From Hepsetus odoe (Eukaryota > Chordata > Actinopteri > Characiformes > Hepsetidae): a stretch of 64,000 bases of DNA. The notes under the pieces were generated by a model. That model did not search any database. It was not told the origin of the DNA and worked only from the letters and a program-made list of their open reading frames with translations. Where the stretch lies: positions 21,218,044 to 21,282,043 of the forward strand of contig CM029379.1 of assembly GCA_017165825.1 (NCBI GenBank). The letters run 5' to 3'. Position numbers and translations under genes: made by a program. Numbering within the stretch: the first letter of the stretch is position 1; each line of letters starts with the position of its first letter. Shown in pieces: positions 1-13,636 of the stretch.

Positions 1-85
1 CTTGAATATTGTGGCTGATTGGTGTATAAAACCACTTCACAACATCTTCATAAGTGGACCTCAGAGGAAGAATTGACATGCAAAA

Positions 86-273
86 GGGGCAGCGGTGGTC
101 TAGTGGTTAGGGAGTTGCCCCTGCATCGGAAGATTGTGGGTTTGATTCCCTCACAAGTAGGTTGCCCTGAGGTACCCTTGAGCAAGGTACAGTCCCCATC
201 ACTGCTCCCTGGGTGCTTTCAATAGCTGCCCACTGCTGCACGGTGTTTGTGTGCATGGGTTAAATGCAGAGGT
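86..273 (+). repeat. tRNA-headed SINE, copy 1 of a tandem pair
   Basis: The head reads ggcagcggtggtctagtggtt, an A-box-like RNA polymerase III segment, followed by a B-box-like gtttgattccct. The body then carries the family hallmarks 'ggttgccctgaggtaccc', 'ttgagcaaggta' and 'caatagctgcccactgctgc', and the copy stops at the aaatgcagaggt motif. The same body recurs at least ten more times in this window on both strands, which is the evidence for a dispersed family. The 3' end of this copy is missing because a second copy begins directly after it. Confidence 0.8.
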
Positions 274-274
274 C

Positions 275-520
275 GGGCAGCGGTGGCCTAGTGGTTAAGG
301 CGTTAGCCGCATGATCGGCGGATCAGGGATTCAATCAATAGGTTGCCCTGAGGTACCCTTGAGCAAGGTGCCGTACCCGTCACTGCTCCCCGGGCACTTT
401 CAATAGCTGCCCACTGCTGCATGGTGTTTGAGTGTGCATGGGTTAAATGCAGACGTCCAATTTTGTTGTGGTTCACTGTCTGCTGTGCTGTGACCTTGCA
501 ATGACAAGGGGTGTCACTTT
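275..520 (+). repeat. tRNA-headed SINE, copy 2 of a tandem pair
   Basis: A second, longer copy starts head-to-tail with the first, again with a gcagcggtggcctagtggtt head. It continues past the aaatgcag motif into the tail seen in other full copies: a gtggttcactgtctgctgtgc segment, then a caatgacaagg/gtcacttt end. The B-box region is degenerate (gattcaatcaa). A head-to-tail pair can arise by insertion of one copy into the tail of another or by a tandem duplication. Confidence 0.8.
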
Positions 521-860
521 AAAAAAGGATTTTGACCTTTTGGGTGACCCCAGCTGTTGAAGAACTCATCCATAACTCCTCCTGACAGCAAAATCTTTTT
601 TACTGAGTGATAATTGCCTGACTAACAATTTTTTGATGATGCCCTTTGACCTCAGAATCCTTTTACAGGGCAAATTTTATAAGAGATATGGAAATGTCTC
701 TTGTAGCATCAGTGGTTTGGTGAATTTGGCAACCTATTCTTTCAGGTCCTGGGTGATCAAGCAGAAAAGATCACGCTAAACTTAGACTTTTTGCACTGGG
801 CAGCAGCAAAATCAGCAGTTAAGAGTGTCAGGAATGGTCGCTTTTGGGAGGCTTATATTG

Positions 861-1055
861 TCAGGGCCCCATGTCTGCTGCAGGAATGCTGTTTATCACC
901 ATGATTGTGATTAGATTCAGGCCCTCTTTAGAGGTGATCTGATGATCTGAGTCTGTAGGTGGCAACACTGGAGCAGAGACCCTGTAGATCTGCTTCACTG
1001 CTTTCCCTCTAGAGCACTCAACAGGGTTAAGGAGCTTTGAGGGGTCAGTTGTCAT
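861..1055 (-). other. Unassigned minus-strand reading frame upstream of mpdz
   Basis: A minus-strand frame starting at the ATG at 1053-1055 (MTTDPSKLLNPVECSRG...) runs 64 codons to a TGA at 861-863. Composition is not low-complexity and no repeat was recognised. I do not recognise the protein. Reading further downstream on the same strand meets stops in every frame, so this could be a decayed pseudogene, a short first exon of a divergent transcript, or chance. It lies about 0.5-1 kb upstream of the candidate mpdz promoter. No splice donor was established. Confidence 0.15.
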
Positions 1056-1499
1056 GGCAGCCAGTAAGCGGCGCGTGAGCATTCATAGTGATGGACGAGG
1101 CATCACGATTCGAGTTACTGAATCGACTCATTTGACTCCTAACTCTAAAATCACTTTTTTGCTATGTTCCAACAACATCATGGACACCTTTAGATTACAC
1201 AGCCTATTTTACAAACCCAATGACGCTTTGCGCTAGAAAAAAAACAGCGTATTGCACTGAAAATACGTTTAAACGATTCTAAGGATTCAAAAGAATCTAG
1301 GCAACAACGGTGTAATTGACTCCTTTGAGCCGCCCTTTAAGCCTAATGACTCGTATTCTGATTAATTTGGTTTACAACCCGGTTCGTTCGTAAATGCTGG
1401 CGTTGGCTACCACGTAAGTCCAAAAATTAGGTATCGAACAGGTTAGATTAAAGTCATATCAGATTTGTGGGTGGAATATCTCATGATTCACGAACCGAT

Positions 1500-2110
1500 T
1501 CACTCAGCTCTTATGAACGATTCGTTGGCGAATTCCCCAATCCACTATTCCGTTAAACGGGAGCAAGGGGACGGTCCCGTAACGAGATAGCGCTCGAGAG
1601 CATAACTGGATCATAAGTAAGTTCATCTTTAAGCCGTTAACGTTACGGTAAAGCGTGCATGTTGTCTGTTTTTGGGTTTAAAGCTCAGGTTGAGCCCGTT
1701 TGTTCACTTTGTTGTTAAAAATCCTGCGCGCGAGCGCTGTAGCTTAGCTACGGCTAACGTTACCCCCCCAAAATACGAGCTCATCTGTCTGTGTTTATAA
1801 AAAACACACTTGGCTGAGGTGCCGCATCGTTTTAATTGCGTTTTCGTCGTTTCTCATGTGTTGGGTTGTTTTTATGGATGTTTAGTGCTCGGTCCGCCTG
1901 TTGCTCCACTGAGCGGACAGTAAAGCCGATTGACTGCAGCGCTGCTGCTCCAAGGCTCAAAAACACAACCAGACTCGGTTTCCCTGAACAAAACTACCGT
2001 GTCATCTATTTATAAACCTTTACAGTCTGTATTTTAAACAAATCCCGCAAACGATCAGCCTTTCAGAGAGAAAAGGGATGTTAAACAGACAGCAGCGAGA
2101 GATTAGCTTC
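1500..2110 (+). promoter_or_regulatory. Candidate mpdz promoter and 5' non-coding exon region
   Basis: Between about 1.5 and 2.1 kb, CpG dinucleotides are much denser than in the flanking introns (for example gcgcgcgagcgctg near 1730, and several aacgttac and cgctcg motifs). The region precedes the first coding exon by 4.5 kb, which fits the usual MPDZ structure of a non-coding exon 1 followed by an ATG-bearing exon 2. A gtaagt-type donor occurs at 1619. I cannot place a start site or the exon borders, and no convincing TATA box was seen. Confidence 0.3.
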
Positions 2111-2154
2111 TAGACTGCAGCTCATTATTGAGGATTTCAGTTCATTTACCACCT

Positions 2155-3903
2155 AAACACAGTTTTACACACAACTATACACAGATTTACACAGATTTAC
2201 ACACTATTATACAGTTTTACACACTATTATACAGTTTTACACACAACTATACACAGTTTTACACACAACTATACACAGATTTACACACTATTATACAGTT
2301 TTACACACTATTATACAGTTTTACACACAGTTAGTTTTACACATAACTATACACAGATTTACACAGATTTACACACTATTATACAGTTTTACACACTATT
2401 ATACAGTTTTACACACAGTTACAGTTTTACACACAACTATACACAGATTTACACACTATTATACAGTTTTACACACTATTATACAGTTTTACACACAATT
2501 ATACAGGTTTACACAGATTTACACACTATTATACATATTTACACACAATTATACAGGTTTACACACAATTATACAGTTTTACACACTATTATACAGTTTT
2601 AAACACTTTATACAGGTTTACACACAATTATACAGGTTTACACACTATTATACAGTTTTAAACACTATTATACAGTTTTAAACACTATTATACACAGTTT
2701 TACACACTATTACACAGTTTTACACACTATTATACAGTTTTACACACAATTATACAGTTTTAAACACTATTATACAGTTTTAAACACTATTATACACAGG
2801 TTTACACACAATTATACAGTTTTAAACACTATTATACAGTTTCAAACACTATTATACACAGGTTTACACACAATTATACAGTTTTAAACACTTATACAGT
2901 TTTAAACACTATTATACACAGGTTTACACACAATTATACAGTTTTAAACACTATTATACACAGGTTTACACACTATTATACAGTTTTACACACTATTATA
3001 CACAGGTTTACACACTATTATACAATTTTACACACTATTATACACAGGTTTACACACTATTATACAGTTTTACACACTATTATACACAGGTTTACACACT
3101 ATTATACACAGGTTTACACAACTATACAGTTTTACACGCTATTATACACTGTTTTACACAATTATACAGTTTTACACACCATTATACACCGTTTTACACA
3201 CTATTATACACAGTTTTACACACAATTATACAGTTTTACACACTATTATACACAGTTTTACATACTATTATACACAGTTTTACACACAATTAAACAGTTT
3301 TACACACTTCTATACACTGTTTTACACACAATTATACAGTTTTACAGACAATTATACACACATTTACACAGTTTTACACACTATTATAGTTTTACACACT
3401 ATTATACACTGTTTTACACACAGTAATGCAGTTATACAAACAATTATAAACACAGTTATACACAGTTTTAAACAAAATTATACACAGTTTTACACAATTA
3501 TACACACAGTTATACACAGTTTTACACAAAATTATACAAACAGTTTTACACAGTTTTACACACAGTTATACACACAGTTATACATACAGTTTTACACAGT
3601 TATACACAGTTATACATACAGCTTTACACACAGTTATACATACAGTTATACTCACAGTTATAAATACAGTTTTACACACAGTTATACATACAGTTTTACA
3701 CAGTTTTACATAGATTACACAGTTATACACACAGTTATACACACTGTTTTACAGTTATACACACTGTTTTACACAGTTATACACACAGTTTTACACAGTT
3801 ATACACACAGTTTTACACAGTTATACACAAAGTTTTGCAAAGTTTTACAGTTATACACAGTTTTACAGAGTTATACACACAGTTATACACAATTATACAT
3901 ATA
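2155..3903. repeat. 1.75-kb AT-rich minisatellite
   Basis: A long tandem array of variants of cactattatacagttttaca. The core period is about 20-21 bases, with half-units such as cagttttacaca and cagttatacaca. The 5' and middle parts are dominated by ctattatacag units. From about 3420 onward the array shifts to a shorter cagttatacaca-type unit, so the array has at least two sub-families. It lies just 3' of the putative promoter, in the first intron. It is not a CRISPR array: units have no spacers and the genome is eukaryotic. Confidence 0.9.
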
Positions 3904-4438
3904 TGTTACTAAATGGAGCAGAGGGAAAGTAAATAGTTAACAGGATCAATCTAAGTCTAATTAATCGGAAACATCTTTACAATTTGTGTGGAGGAAATGC
4001 AGAAAATATATAAACATATATGTAAAATGGGAAATCGTGCAACAGCTATATATGCAGAGATATGTCAACGCAGAAAAATGTAGGAGAATTAAGTTGTATT
4101 TTTCAGATTATTGCGAGCAAACTTTTCATTTTATTTGGTCAGCTATTTCCTGGGAATAGAATTATTTTTCAATTCTTTTTTTTATAAATATCAAGGCTAT
4201 AATGTCTTAAATCACATTTTGCTGTTTTAATTGACATGGACGATTTGAAATTTGTATTCAGTTGACATTGAATATTACTTTCTGTATTGATCTGTTCATC
4301 CTTTGAAATTAAATTAAGGCTGCTTTTTTATCTATCCCTGTCTGATTGCTGCTCTCTGCTACAGCAGGAAAAACACCCCTTAAAACAGTACTGAACTACT
4401 GTAGGCTGAATTAGGATAATAGTCAATACAATTATTAC

Positions 4439-4469
<31 letters not shown>

Positions 4470-6522
4470 GCTCTATATTGAACTCTTGTATTGATGGTTG
4501 TTATTTAGCATGCATTTGGCTTTTGATTGATCTTTTTACATCCTCATTTTTAGTTTTAAGCTACTCTCCCCACCCCTCTGGGACATGTGCCTTTTTTAGC
4601 TCCAACGCTCAAATTAACCTTCCTGTTAATTGCTAGCTATAGTGTGTTGAGTAATAACCCTACACTGACTGCTTCTAATTGTTGTAGGTTATTTGGCACA
4701 GTTTAGAAAAGACAGGGCCTATTAAGATATTCTATAATGACCCAGTGTTGCTGGTAATTGGGGATTGCATGACATGTTATTAAGAATCACAATGTTATTG
4801 CTGTGGCTTGCCAGAATCTGTATTTGAAGATTTTTGTTTCTGTGCTCAAACCATTAGCAATGTTCAACCCAGTTACATGAACTTGAATAAATTCGTAACC
4901 TAATTTTCCCTTTTGTCTCATAAACAGGAAAGGTTTTCATAACTTAAAATTAAAATTTAGAAATACTGATTGAATGTGCTGCGATGTGAGTCATTTAAAG
5001 GACCAACGATGGAAAGCCATATTTTCCTCTTTTTAGCAAAAATTATTTTAATTTAGTACATAAACACTGTTCAGCTTTTAAATTTTACTGCTCAACCCCC
5101 AATCCAAACTTTCCACATGAGGAGACTGTGGTTCATTGACATCAGGTTAAGCTCAGAGAAATAAATACAACACTTAGTAAAATTTAGGGTTCGGAAACCT
5201 TAGGAAGTTTGAGACCTTTTGAACTTCTGAAATTTTGTTAATGATGTTGTAGACTATTTCATAACAATACTAAATTTAACCAGCCGTTTATTGGGAACTA
5301 GGAAGGTTCATACATATACCATACTTACTTATGTAGCATCATAACCATGAAATCCACATTGTAAGAAGAAAATGAGAAAGTCAATTATTGCAGTTTAGTT
5401 CGAAGTGTATTAATCAATTAATATGAATTATGATGCCTCATCCATCACTATGAACGCTCACACGTCACTTACCTCCTGCGCTGGGACGAGTGCCAGTCTA
5501 AGGCAACAATAGCCCCGTGTTAATTCCTAGGGGGTAAGCATTATGGATGGCAATTTATATATGTTATTACATATGTTATTACAAAGTTACGCAAATCATA
5601 GATAAATGGTGAATAAAATTTGAATTCAACCAAACACAACATATAAAAATGTGTTTTTTAGCATAAAAACGTAACTCACTGAAAGTTTATAATGTAAAAA
5701 AAACAAACATTAAACTAATTATTAAAATTATTTTGTCAACTCTGGAATGACAGTTAAGTTAAAACCATAATTTTATTCCAGTGATTAATGTGTGAGGGGG
5801 TGGTCAACGTGGCAAAAATATAAAAACATAATAAAGGAATAGTAGTCCCAATAATAGTCCAGTATGTTTCATCCCAACATTTGTTTCTGACAGTTAGTTT
5901 GTGAAAGACAAAATTGGGCAGGTGGCTTTCAGTTTTTTTTTCTTATCGTTCAAATTAACCAGTCTTAACGCATCAACCGATTCCTCGTAGAAGAATGTTT
6001 TTCAGCATTATTTATCATAACTTTAAACACTGTTACGTTGCCCATCTAGTGTACATGCTGTTGTAATAATATCTCCCCTTCTACTGACAAACTTTAATCT
6101 TGATTTTGATTGAGATAACAGATTTCTGACTGGTAGCAAACTTTATGTCTGGAGTTCCGATTTAGTGTTTTGTTTTTCTCCATACAGAGGAACTGATTTA
6201 TAATTACTAAATTATAGGATCATTCAGAATTATTAAATGATTAAATAGGATCATCATATATCCTGAAATATAGGATGATTAAGAAATACTGACTGATAAC
6301 TTTCCCAAGATTAATAATTCTGAAGTACTCAAAGAAGCACAGCTGTGATGTGGCCAAAAAATCTACTTACATTCTTACACATGGGGACAGATGTACATGC
6401 GAGTATAAATGAAATGGAGCTGCATAAATAATGTAATGGAGCACTGGAGGAAAATCATGTCAACAGACCTACAACATATAACATATTACATGATATTAAT
6501 GTATGTATGTGCTTCTTTTCAG
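3904..6522. other. 5' intron sequence with no recognised gene
   Basis: AT-rich sequence between the minisatellite and the first coding exon. It contains an (ATT)n microsatellite at about 4436-4470 and simple A/T runs. No ORF with coding character or recognisable repeat family was seen. Confidence 0.6.
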
Positions 6523-6584
6523 GTGTTTGCAAGTCAGATATTGAGTGAAGAGTGAAGTCTGAATAAAGATGATTGAAAATATTG
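6523..6584 (+). CDS. mpdz: mpdz coding exon 1 (start codon)
   Basis: The exon begins after the acceptor cttcttttcag (AG at 6521-6522) and carries 46 nt of 5' leader, then ATG at 6569-6571, encoding MIENI plus the first base of the next codon. The donor is gtaagt at 6585. Because the exon has a good acceptor, a non-coding exon must lie upstream. The first base of Asp6 joins 'ac' of the next exon to restore GAC. An in-frame TGA (6551-6553) and TAA (6563-6565) just upstream of the ATG rule out an N-terminal extension within this exon. Confidence 0.85.
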
Positions 6585-8504
6585 GTAAGTCTTTCACTAA
6601 ATGTCTTATTGTTCTGCACTGACTGGCTGCAATAGTTTGATGTCAAAGTTACTGTATTTTTTAATTGTTATTGATGCATGATTTATTTTAAAAAGCATCC
6701 TGTTATGCTTATGTGTGCTGCTTTTGAATGGTTATAAGGCAAGGGCAATACTGTTTTGTTGAATCCTGAGAAGATATCAGAATTTTTGGAATTAAGCAAC
6801 GAGCAAGGTGCTGTCCCTGTCACTGCTCCCCGGGCGCTTTCAATAGCTGCCCACTGCTGCACGGTGTTTGAGTGTGCATGGGTTAAATGCAGAGGTCCAA
6901 TTTCATTGTGGTTCACTGTCTGCTGTGCTGTGACCTCGCAATGACAAGGGTTGTCCCTTTCACTTTCACTTTCAGTGGTGGCAAAAGGAAATAAACAGGA
7001 AAGCAAGACCCATAACATCTATTAAAATATGCACTCCGAAAAATAAAGATTACAGTCATTCATGTCACAGTAAAGATAGCAATGCAGAAACCTTCGTGTA
7101 ACTGTAATGAAATCTTAGTTACCAGTTGCACCTAGTTTTCTCATATCACTAGTATCTAGATTGTATCCTGATTAGATATTAGCCACATGTGTTCACACTG
7201 GGTAGTCAAAAGTGTCTCTGATCTGTGGTAACATAAAAAAAAAACAACATGTTCTGTAACCAATCGGCTGTGTTGCTGCTCTTTTTTCAATTCTATTCCA
7301 AACACTCAACACTGAGAAATGTTTTTGTTTGTGTGTTTTTGAAACTGGTATACAACGTGGTCTCAATGCGTCTCAGACCACCTCCTGAACTGATTTAAGC
7401 AATCAGATTGTTATCTGTCTCAAATGCATTTTATGTGGTTTGACTCATTCAGGAAAAAGTTGCATGAATTGATCAGGAATCTGATATACTGTATCTGTAC
7501 CTTATTCTCAGTGCTTAGGTGCCTTCTCGCTTTAGTATTTCTTTGTAAACCTGAGACAGTTTCCGAAGTTCATCCGTCAACAGAGCCGAAAGATAAGCTC
7601 TGATGCGTTCCAGATTTCCTTGATTTTGAAGTGTCGGTCACATGCCACTCATGCCTTTGCACCATGCTGAGTCTGGGCGGTAATCTTCTCACAAGCTGCC
7701 TAAAAAAAAAAAAAACAGCCTTGTGCAGTCACAGAGCTGCTTCCTGGATTATGTTAAAATGTTAGCCTTCTAGGTGTACCTAACCAAAACCAAAAAAAGA
7801 AGTAAACCAAAAGACTTCAAATCTGCTGTTCCATCCATCCTTTCATCCATCCATCTGTCTGTCCATCCATCCATGCATTCATCCATCCAAGGTCTATGTG
7901 AGAAATTGTGAGACGAAAGGTGGAGAAAAAATCAGGACAGGTTGCCAGCGCACTGTAGCAATTAGGCCCATCACTATACAATTTCGGCGCTTACTATGTG
8001 TTGATTGTTGTCGTTTACAGTGTTGTTTATGTGTGTAGATCTGCCCTTTTTTATTCATGAAGATGTTCTAGTACTGACCTTACCCCTGACGTACTCTGAT
8101 AGAGAACATTATAGTGACATTATTTACCGCTGTAAAAAAAAACACAGGCATGATGCCCAGCCATGGCAGCATGGACCATGTTCCTCTCAAACCGTGACTT
8201 TGTGTGATTGTTCATTCAGAAAAGTTTGCGCAGGTAAAAAACAGCAATCGCAAATCCAGGTCTGTCTTCCGCTGTCCTCTCAGACTATAGAGAGAGATGT
8301 TCAATTCCTGTCAGGGCAATGAGTCACTGTTAAAAAAGGTGCTCACACACAATCACACACACACAGTGTGGGTTTAGTCATGCTCCTTGAACACAGAAAC
8401 AACCTCCACTGGTCCAGACTAAACTCCCCTGCAGTGCTGCACTCACTGCACCTGGACATCAGATTGAAGGGCTTAGCCACACACACACACACACACACGC
8501 ACAC

Positions 8505-8536
<32 letters not shown>

Positions 8537-9184
8537 CTGTGGGTTATATTACTATATACAGTATGCGCGTCTATTCATTTGTGTGTTAGTATCTGTATAT
8601 AGTAAGAAAGTCCGAAACAGATCCTAATCAGATAAGCATAACAGTCCTCGGTTTATGTCTGAACATTTGTCCACAGGTTTATTAAAAAAGGCGTGAAACT
8701 GAAACATACAAGAGCAAAATCAAACTGTGTTTGCTTTTAAAAAATAAGCATCATGTTAATACAGCAATCTTTAATCTTTAATATGAATGAAAAACCCCTG
8801 CTTTTACTGTTACAGGTTGTGTGTATTTACTGTATTTTTAAGCTCAAGCTCAAATAATGTCCTGTGTTAACAGTTTGATTTCTAACATCGAGCTTCATTT
8901 TAATGTAATGTTTCACTCAATAACCAAAAAGAGATAATTTAGCTCTTTCAGACCAGAAAGAAACCGCATGACATCTACTTTAAGCTTTTGTGACAACTGA
9001 CATTGACCTGCATAGACATTTTAAAGGTTCATTTCTAAAAGCATCCATTGTTGTAGTTTCTGGGATGAAACTGATGAAAGTAGCCTTGACGTTAAGTGAC
9101 ACTTGACAGAATAAAGAAGAATAAAAATGTCATTTTTATGACAGCTTATGTAGACGTCATGTAACCACACCCTGAACGCACAAA

Positions 9185-9241
<57 letters not shown>

Positions 9242-10878
9242 TATACAGATACACACTGGGCAGTGGTAGGGCCAGGCTGAACCCATATCCTGTATCCCTG
9301 CCCCCCCCTCTCTCTCTTCCCCTCCATCAATCTTTCACTCCATTCTCAGCCAAAGCGGAATGGGTAGTGTTACACAAGAGGTATTTCAGATTCTACATCC
9401 ATGTCTGGAACAAACTGTCCAGCAGCTAATGCACAAAAAAAAACAAGACAGGACAGGAACAATGGTATCGTTCTTTTATGTTTGTTACTTTTGATGGAAC
9501 ATTTCTTTTTTTGTTGTTGCTCATAACTTAATAATAAATATCAGCAGCTTCTTGAACTTTTCTCTAAAGATTTAAATAAATTTTTACGAGTTGTAAGTTA
9601 GTTATATTCCAACTGCAGTTTTTACTGAAAGTTTTTCACATTCTGTTTCAGACTCATCAGGTGTTTAGCAAATTAACAGAAAAAAAAAACTAACATACTC
9701 CATTTACATAAGCATTCATGCCCTTTACCAAAAACATTGTTGAAGCATTTTTGGTGTCAGCATTAAGTCTTCAAAGTAGTGATGCTACAAGCTTGGCAGC
9801 CCATTCTTTTTTTGTTTCTTCCATTCTTCTTTGGAAAATTGTTTTTTTTTTGGTCCAGATTCTGGCTGGGACAGTCCAGGATATTCAGTTTTCCTGAGGC
9901 CACTCCTGTATTTTCAATGTTCTTGAAACTATAGTTTGTTTATTAGTTTGTTGTGATGGATGAATACTGTCCCTGAAATATATGTGTGATGCTCCACAGA
10001 CACCCAGCGCTGTCTGCAGGCAGTGGAGAGGCTGCAGGCTCGTCTCAAGGAGAAGGGGGGTGACGTGCCCTCTGATGAGAAATTGAGCCTACTAAAATCT
10101 GTTCTGCAGAGCCCCCTGTTTCACCAGATCCTTGCCTTGCAGAAATCTGTACAGCACTTGAAAGAACAGGTAAAATCACATTAACCATAGTCCAAATTGG
10201 CTTGAGAGGTGACACTTGCCAGCTGAGAACTTTTCAAGTTTCCTATTTCCTGCCTAAAAGCATTCATGCAACCGTAACATTTACCTGGAGCAGCGTTAGC
10301 CTAATGATTGGGGACAAGGCTCCAGGATTGGAAGGTTGTGGGTCCAAATCCCAGACCAGTAGGTTGCCCTGAATTACTCTTGAGCAAGGTACCATCCCGT
10401 CACTGCTCCCTGGGCTCTGTGTTCACTGTGTACTGTCATGTTTCACAATGAGAATTAGTCACTTTCACTACACATGATTAACAAAACAGTAAATAATGTT
10501 GTTAATGCTTATTTAGACACTGTGTGTATATAAAAAGCCTTTACACTGCAAGCATTTACATTAGAATTAAACAATTTTGAGGTCACAGCTTCATTTGTTA
10601 CCAAATATATATAGGTTTTGGCAGTTAATATGTTGCCAAATATATATATATATACACATACATATAGTTACGTATATGTATAGTTACATTTTAATGGAGC
10701 ATTGTGATGCTATTTTAGCCTAAAACAAGAGCATATTCAATTTTAATTCTGTTTGATGTTTTATTAGTGAGTCGACTCAGTCAGTACCCTCAAGCAAAAG
10801 GTTTTGCTACAGCTATTTGTCATTGTGAACACACAGCACAGCACACAGTGCACCACGATGAAATGCTTCTCTCTCTCA

Positions 10879-10927
<49 letters not shown>

Positions 10928-13586
10928 ACTCACACAGTGTTGAAGCCTGTTAATAAAATAACAAACTGGAAGCAAAACTGTACCTGAAACCCAAATAAAA
11001 AGTTTGGATTATTGGGATCAATGAATAAAACAAAAAAACTTAAACTCACCAAAAAGTCATTAGCAAATACCTGCCATCACTTTATATTGTTATGCATTCA
11101 CATTGGGAGCATAACCAAAGTCCAGCCCCAGCATGCATTAGCATGCACTAGCAGCGATAACTCCTGCCCCTCAATAAATGCAGACATTATTTTACATTTC
11201 CTCCATATGCATGTACTAAATGCCTTTGCCATTATGGACCTGAAATAGGTTTTGCATTCATTAAGGTCTTATAAAGGTATTTAAAAAAATGAAGATAACT
11301 TTTGAAGGTTTGCCTGTATAGAAAGCTGTGCTAAACATTACATTACAATTTCACTCTGTTAGAGACCGTGTATCCATTTCCAACACTGCCGTGCAATTAC
11401 ATGTCTCACAGTTTTTTTTTTTTTTACTTGTGATCTTGAGCATTTGACTGGAGAGGCATGTGGAGTCATTCATTTGCTCAATATATGGCCTTGAGCTACA
11501 GCCACAGAAGTGTTTTCGTCTCAGTGTGCTTGGAGAACTGGGTTATGACTCACTGTTCTGACTTTGTAAAACTTTAATCATCTTTAAAAACGTCAGCTGC
11601 TCATTCTTCCGCAAAAACCACAGCAGTCAGAGATTACATTTTTACTGCTTGTTTCACTAAACCAAGGGTTGAAAAAAACAAAAACTCTGAATAAAATACT
11701 CATTGCTTTCTCAAAACGGTCATGTTTAGCAAGTTTCCTAGGGGCAGAATTGCAGGGTACACTTATTATTTTTTTTTTATTAATTCTATAAAATAAAATA
11801 TTTTAGTCAGTCAGTAAGTCATTGTCTGCCGCTTGTCCCAAACGGGGTCGCGGGGGAGTGCTGGAGTCCAACCCAGCGCACAGAGGGTAAAGGATGGGGG
11901 GGGCACACACCCCTGGACAGGTCGCCAGCCCATCGCAGGGTGATTAAATATTTTAATTAAGAAAATTAAATATTTAAAACATAATCAAACATTTAGGACT
12001 AAAGTGAAATATCTCAGAAACTAGCTCAAATGGCATTTAATGCCTAATGTATGAAGTCAAGCAAAGTCAAATGTTCACATAGTGCTTTTCACAACAGATA
12101 TGGCCACAAAGCAGCTTTAAAGTCCAAGCTCCAGCTGTGTAAGCCAGAGGTGGCCCATCCTCTTTGGGATTTCAAGTATATGAGCTAAGGATCCTGCAAA
12201 TTAATCATGTTTAGAGCTAAACAGTAATAATAGCTAAGCAGGGATCATTGAAATAAGGAAAAAGAGATAAATGAATATTATGTGGATACCAGTCATCTCT
12301 CTGAGGTTAACAGCCACCTCAGTAGGGCAGAACTGTAGAAACGTGAGCATGGTGTCATTTTTTGCCAAAGCTTGATATCCGCTGCCCGCAAATCTCAGCC
12401 TCTCCAAATAATTTTTTATTTAATTTCTGGCTCTTTGCCTTCAGTAAAGGGAAATGTTGCACAGCCTGGGGTTACTTGCTCTGTCAAGAACGTTCCACTT
12501 TTTGGCCCTGATTTAAGGCTGTGTCATGTTGCTAGGTGAAGTGGCAGTTAGTGAGTTTTAGTTGAATTCCAACTGGAAAGAGTTTTTTTTTATGTTTTTC
12601 CTGCTTTTTTTCCAATCTGACCTTTGCATCCAAGGGTAAAACATGCTGCTTTTGTCTTTTTATAGAAGCTCTTGATGCCTATGTATCTAAGTGCTGTAGA
12701 AAAGGGGTTGAGTTTATGGTGATGGACATTCGCTAATGTGGTCTTTCATTGTCTGTTTGCTGCTGCTAAGCTCATCAGTCAGTTTTTGTGCTTTAACAAA
12801 GAACCATTAGTCTAATTAGGACAAACTCATAATTAGAAAAAGCAATCTAGATTCAGCTGCAGGCCTTTAGCCAGATTGCTTATGGATGATCTAATGATGG
12901 CTAAAGCCAAAGTTACACTACATGATTTAAGCCTCAGTTGCTGAGTCTGTGCTAGTTCTGCAGATATTTGGGGAGTGGGCTGGGAGAGAAATTCTTATCC
13001 ATGTGTGAGGAACACAGTCTCAGTTTTGTTTCTCAGGAAGCCAGTTCATCAAGCGTGCTAGATTTTTCTTGTGTACTGGACGATGACCAGACTTTAAACA
13101 CTGTGAGGAGGAAATCTATAAAGCAGCCCGTCTTTTCAGTCTGTTGGCACTTCAAAAGTCATGCATTGCACCAAAGGTTCAACCTAGGCGAGAGTCTGTG
13201 GCGAAACTATGTGAGCTATGCCGGGGGAGGCTGGGTTACTACAGGAATGAAGATTATCAAATGCCTGCATTCTCTGCCTCTTGCTCTCCCTCCTTTCTCT
13301 CTCCGTCTTTGTTTTGCTATCTCAGGTTTTCCTCTTCTTATTTTTTCCTCTCTTTCTGTATTAGTTGTAGCTTAGTTTTTCCTTCTTTCACTCTTTCTAT
13401 TTCTCTCCATCAAATTTTCTTGTACCCCTCTCTCTAGTTGTGTGTCACTTGGATTCTTATCCTCATTTTCTCTTCTTTCTTCTTCTTTATTTTTATTTGT
13501 CTCTCCCTCAAGTTTGTTCAGCTTTCTCTTAGTCTCTACCTTGATGGTTTTTGTCTTCTTCTTCTTCTTCTTCTTCTTCTTCTTCT

Positions 13587-13636
<50 letters not shown>

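Noticed and set aside
2155..3903. Repeat array considered as a CRISPR array
   Set aside because: Units are contiguous without spacers, the sequence is a eukaryotic intron, and no cas-like genes are present.
12968..13375. A 135-residue frame in the intron after L27
   Set aside because: No similarity to MPDZ linkers and no recognised domain. The end runs into pyrimidine-rich repeat, and the frame has no splice sites giving phase 0 on both sides.
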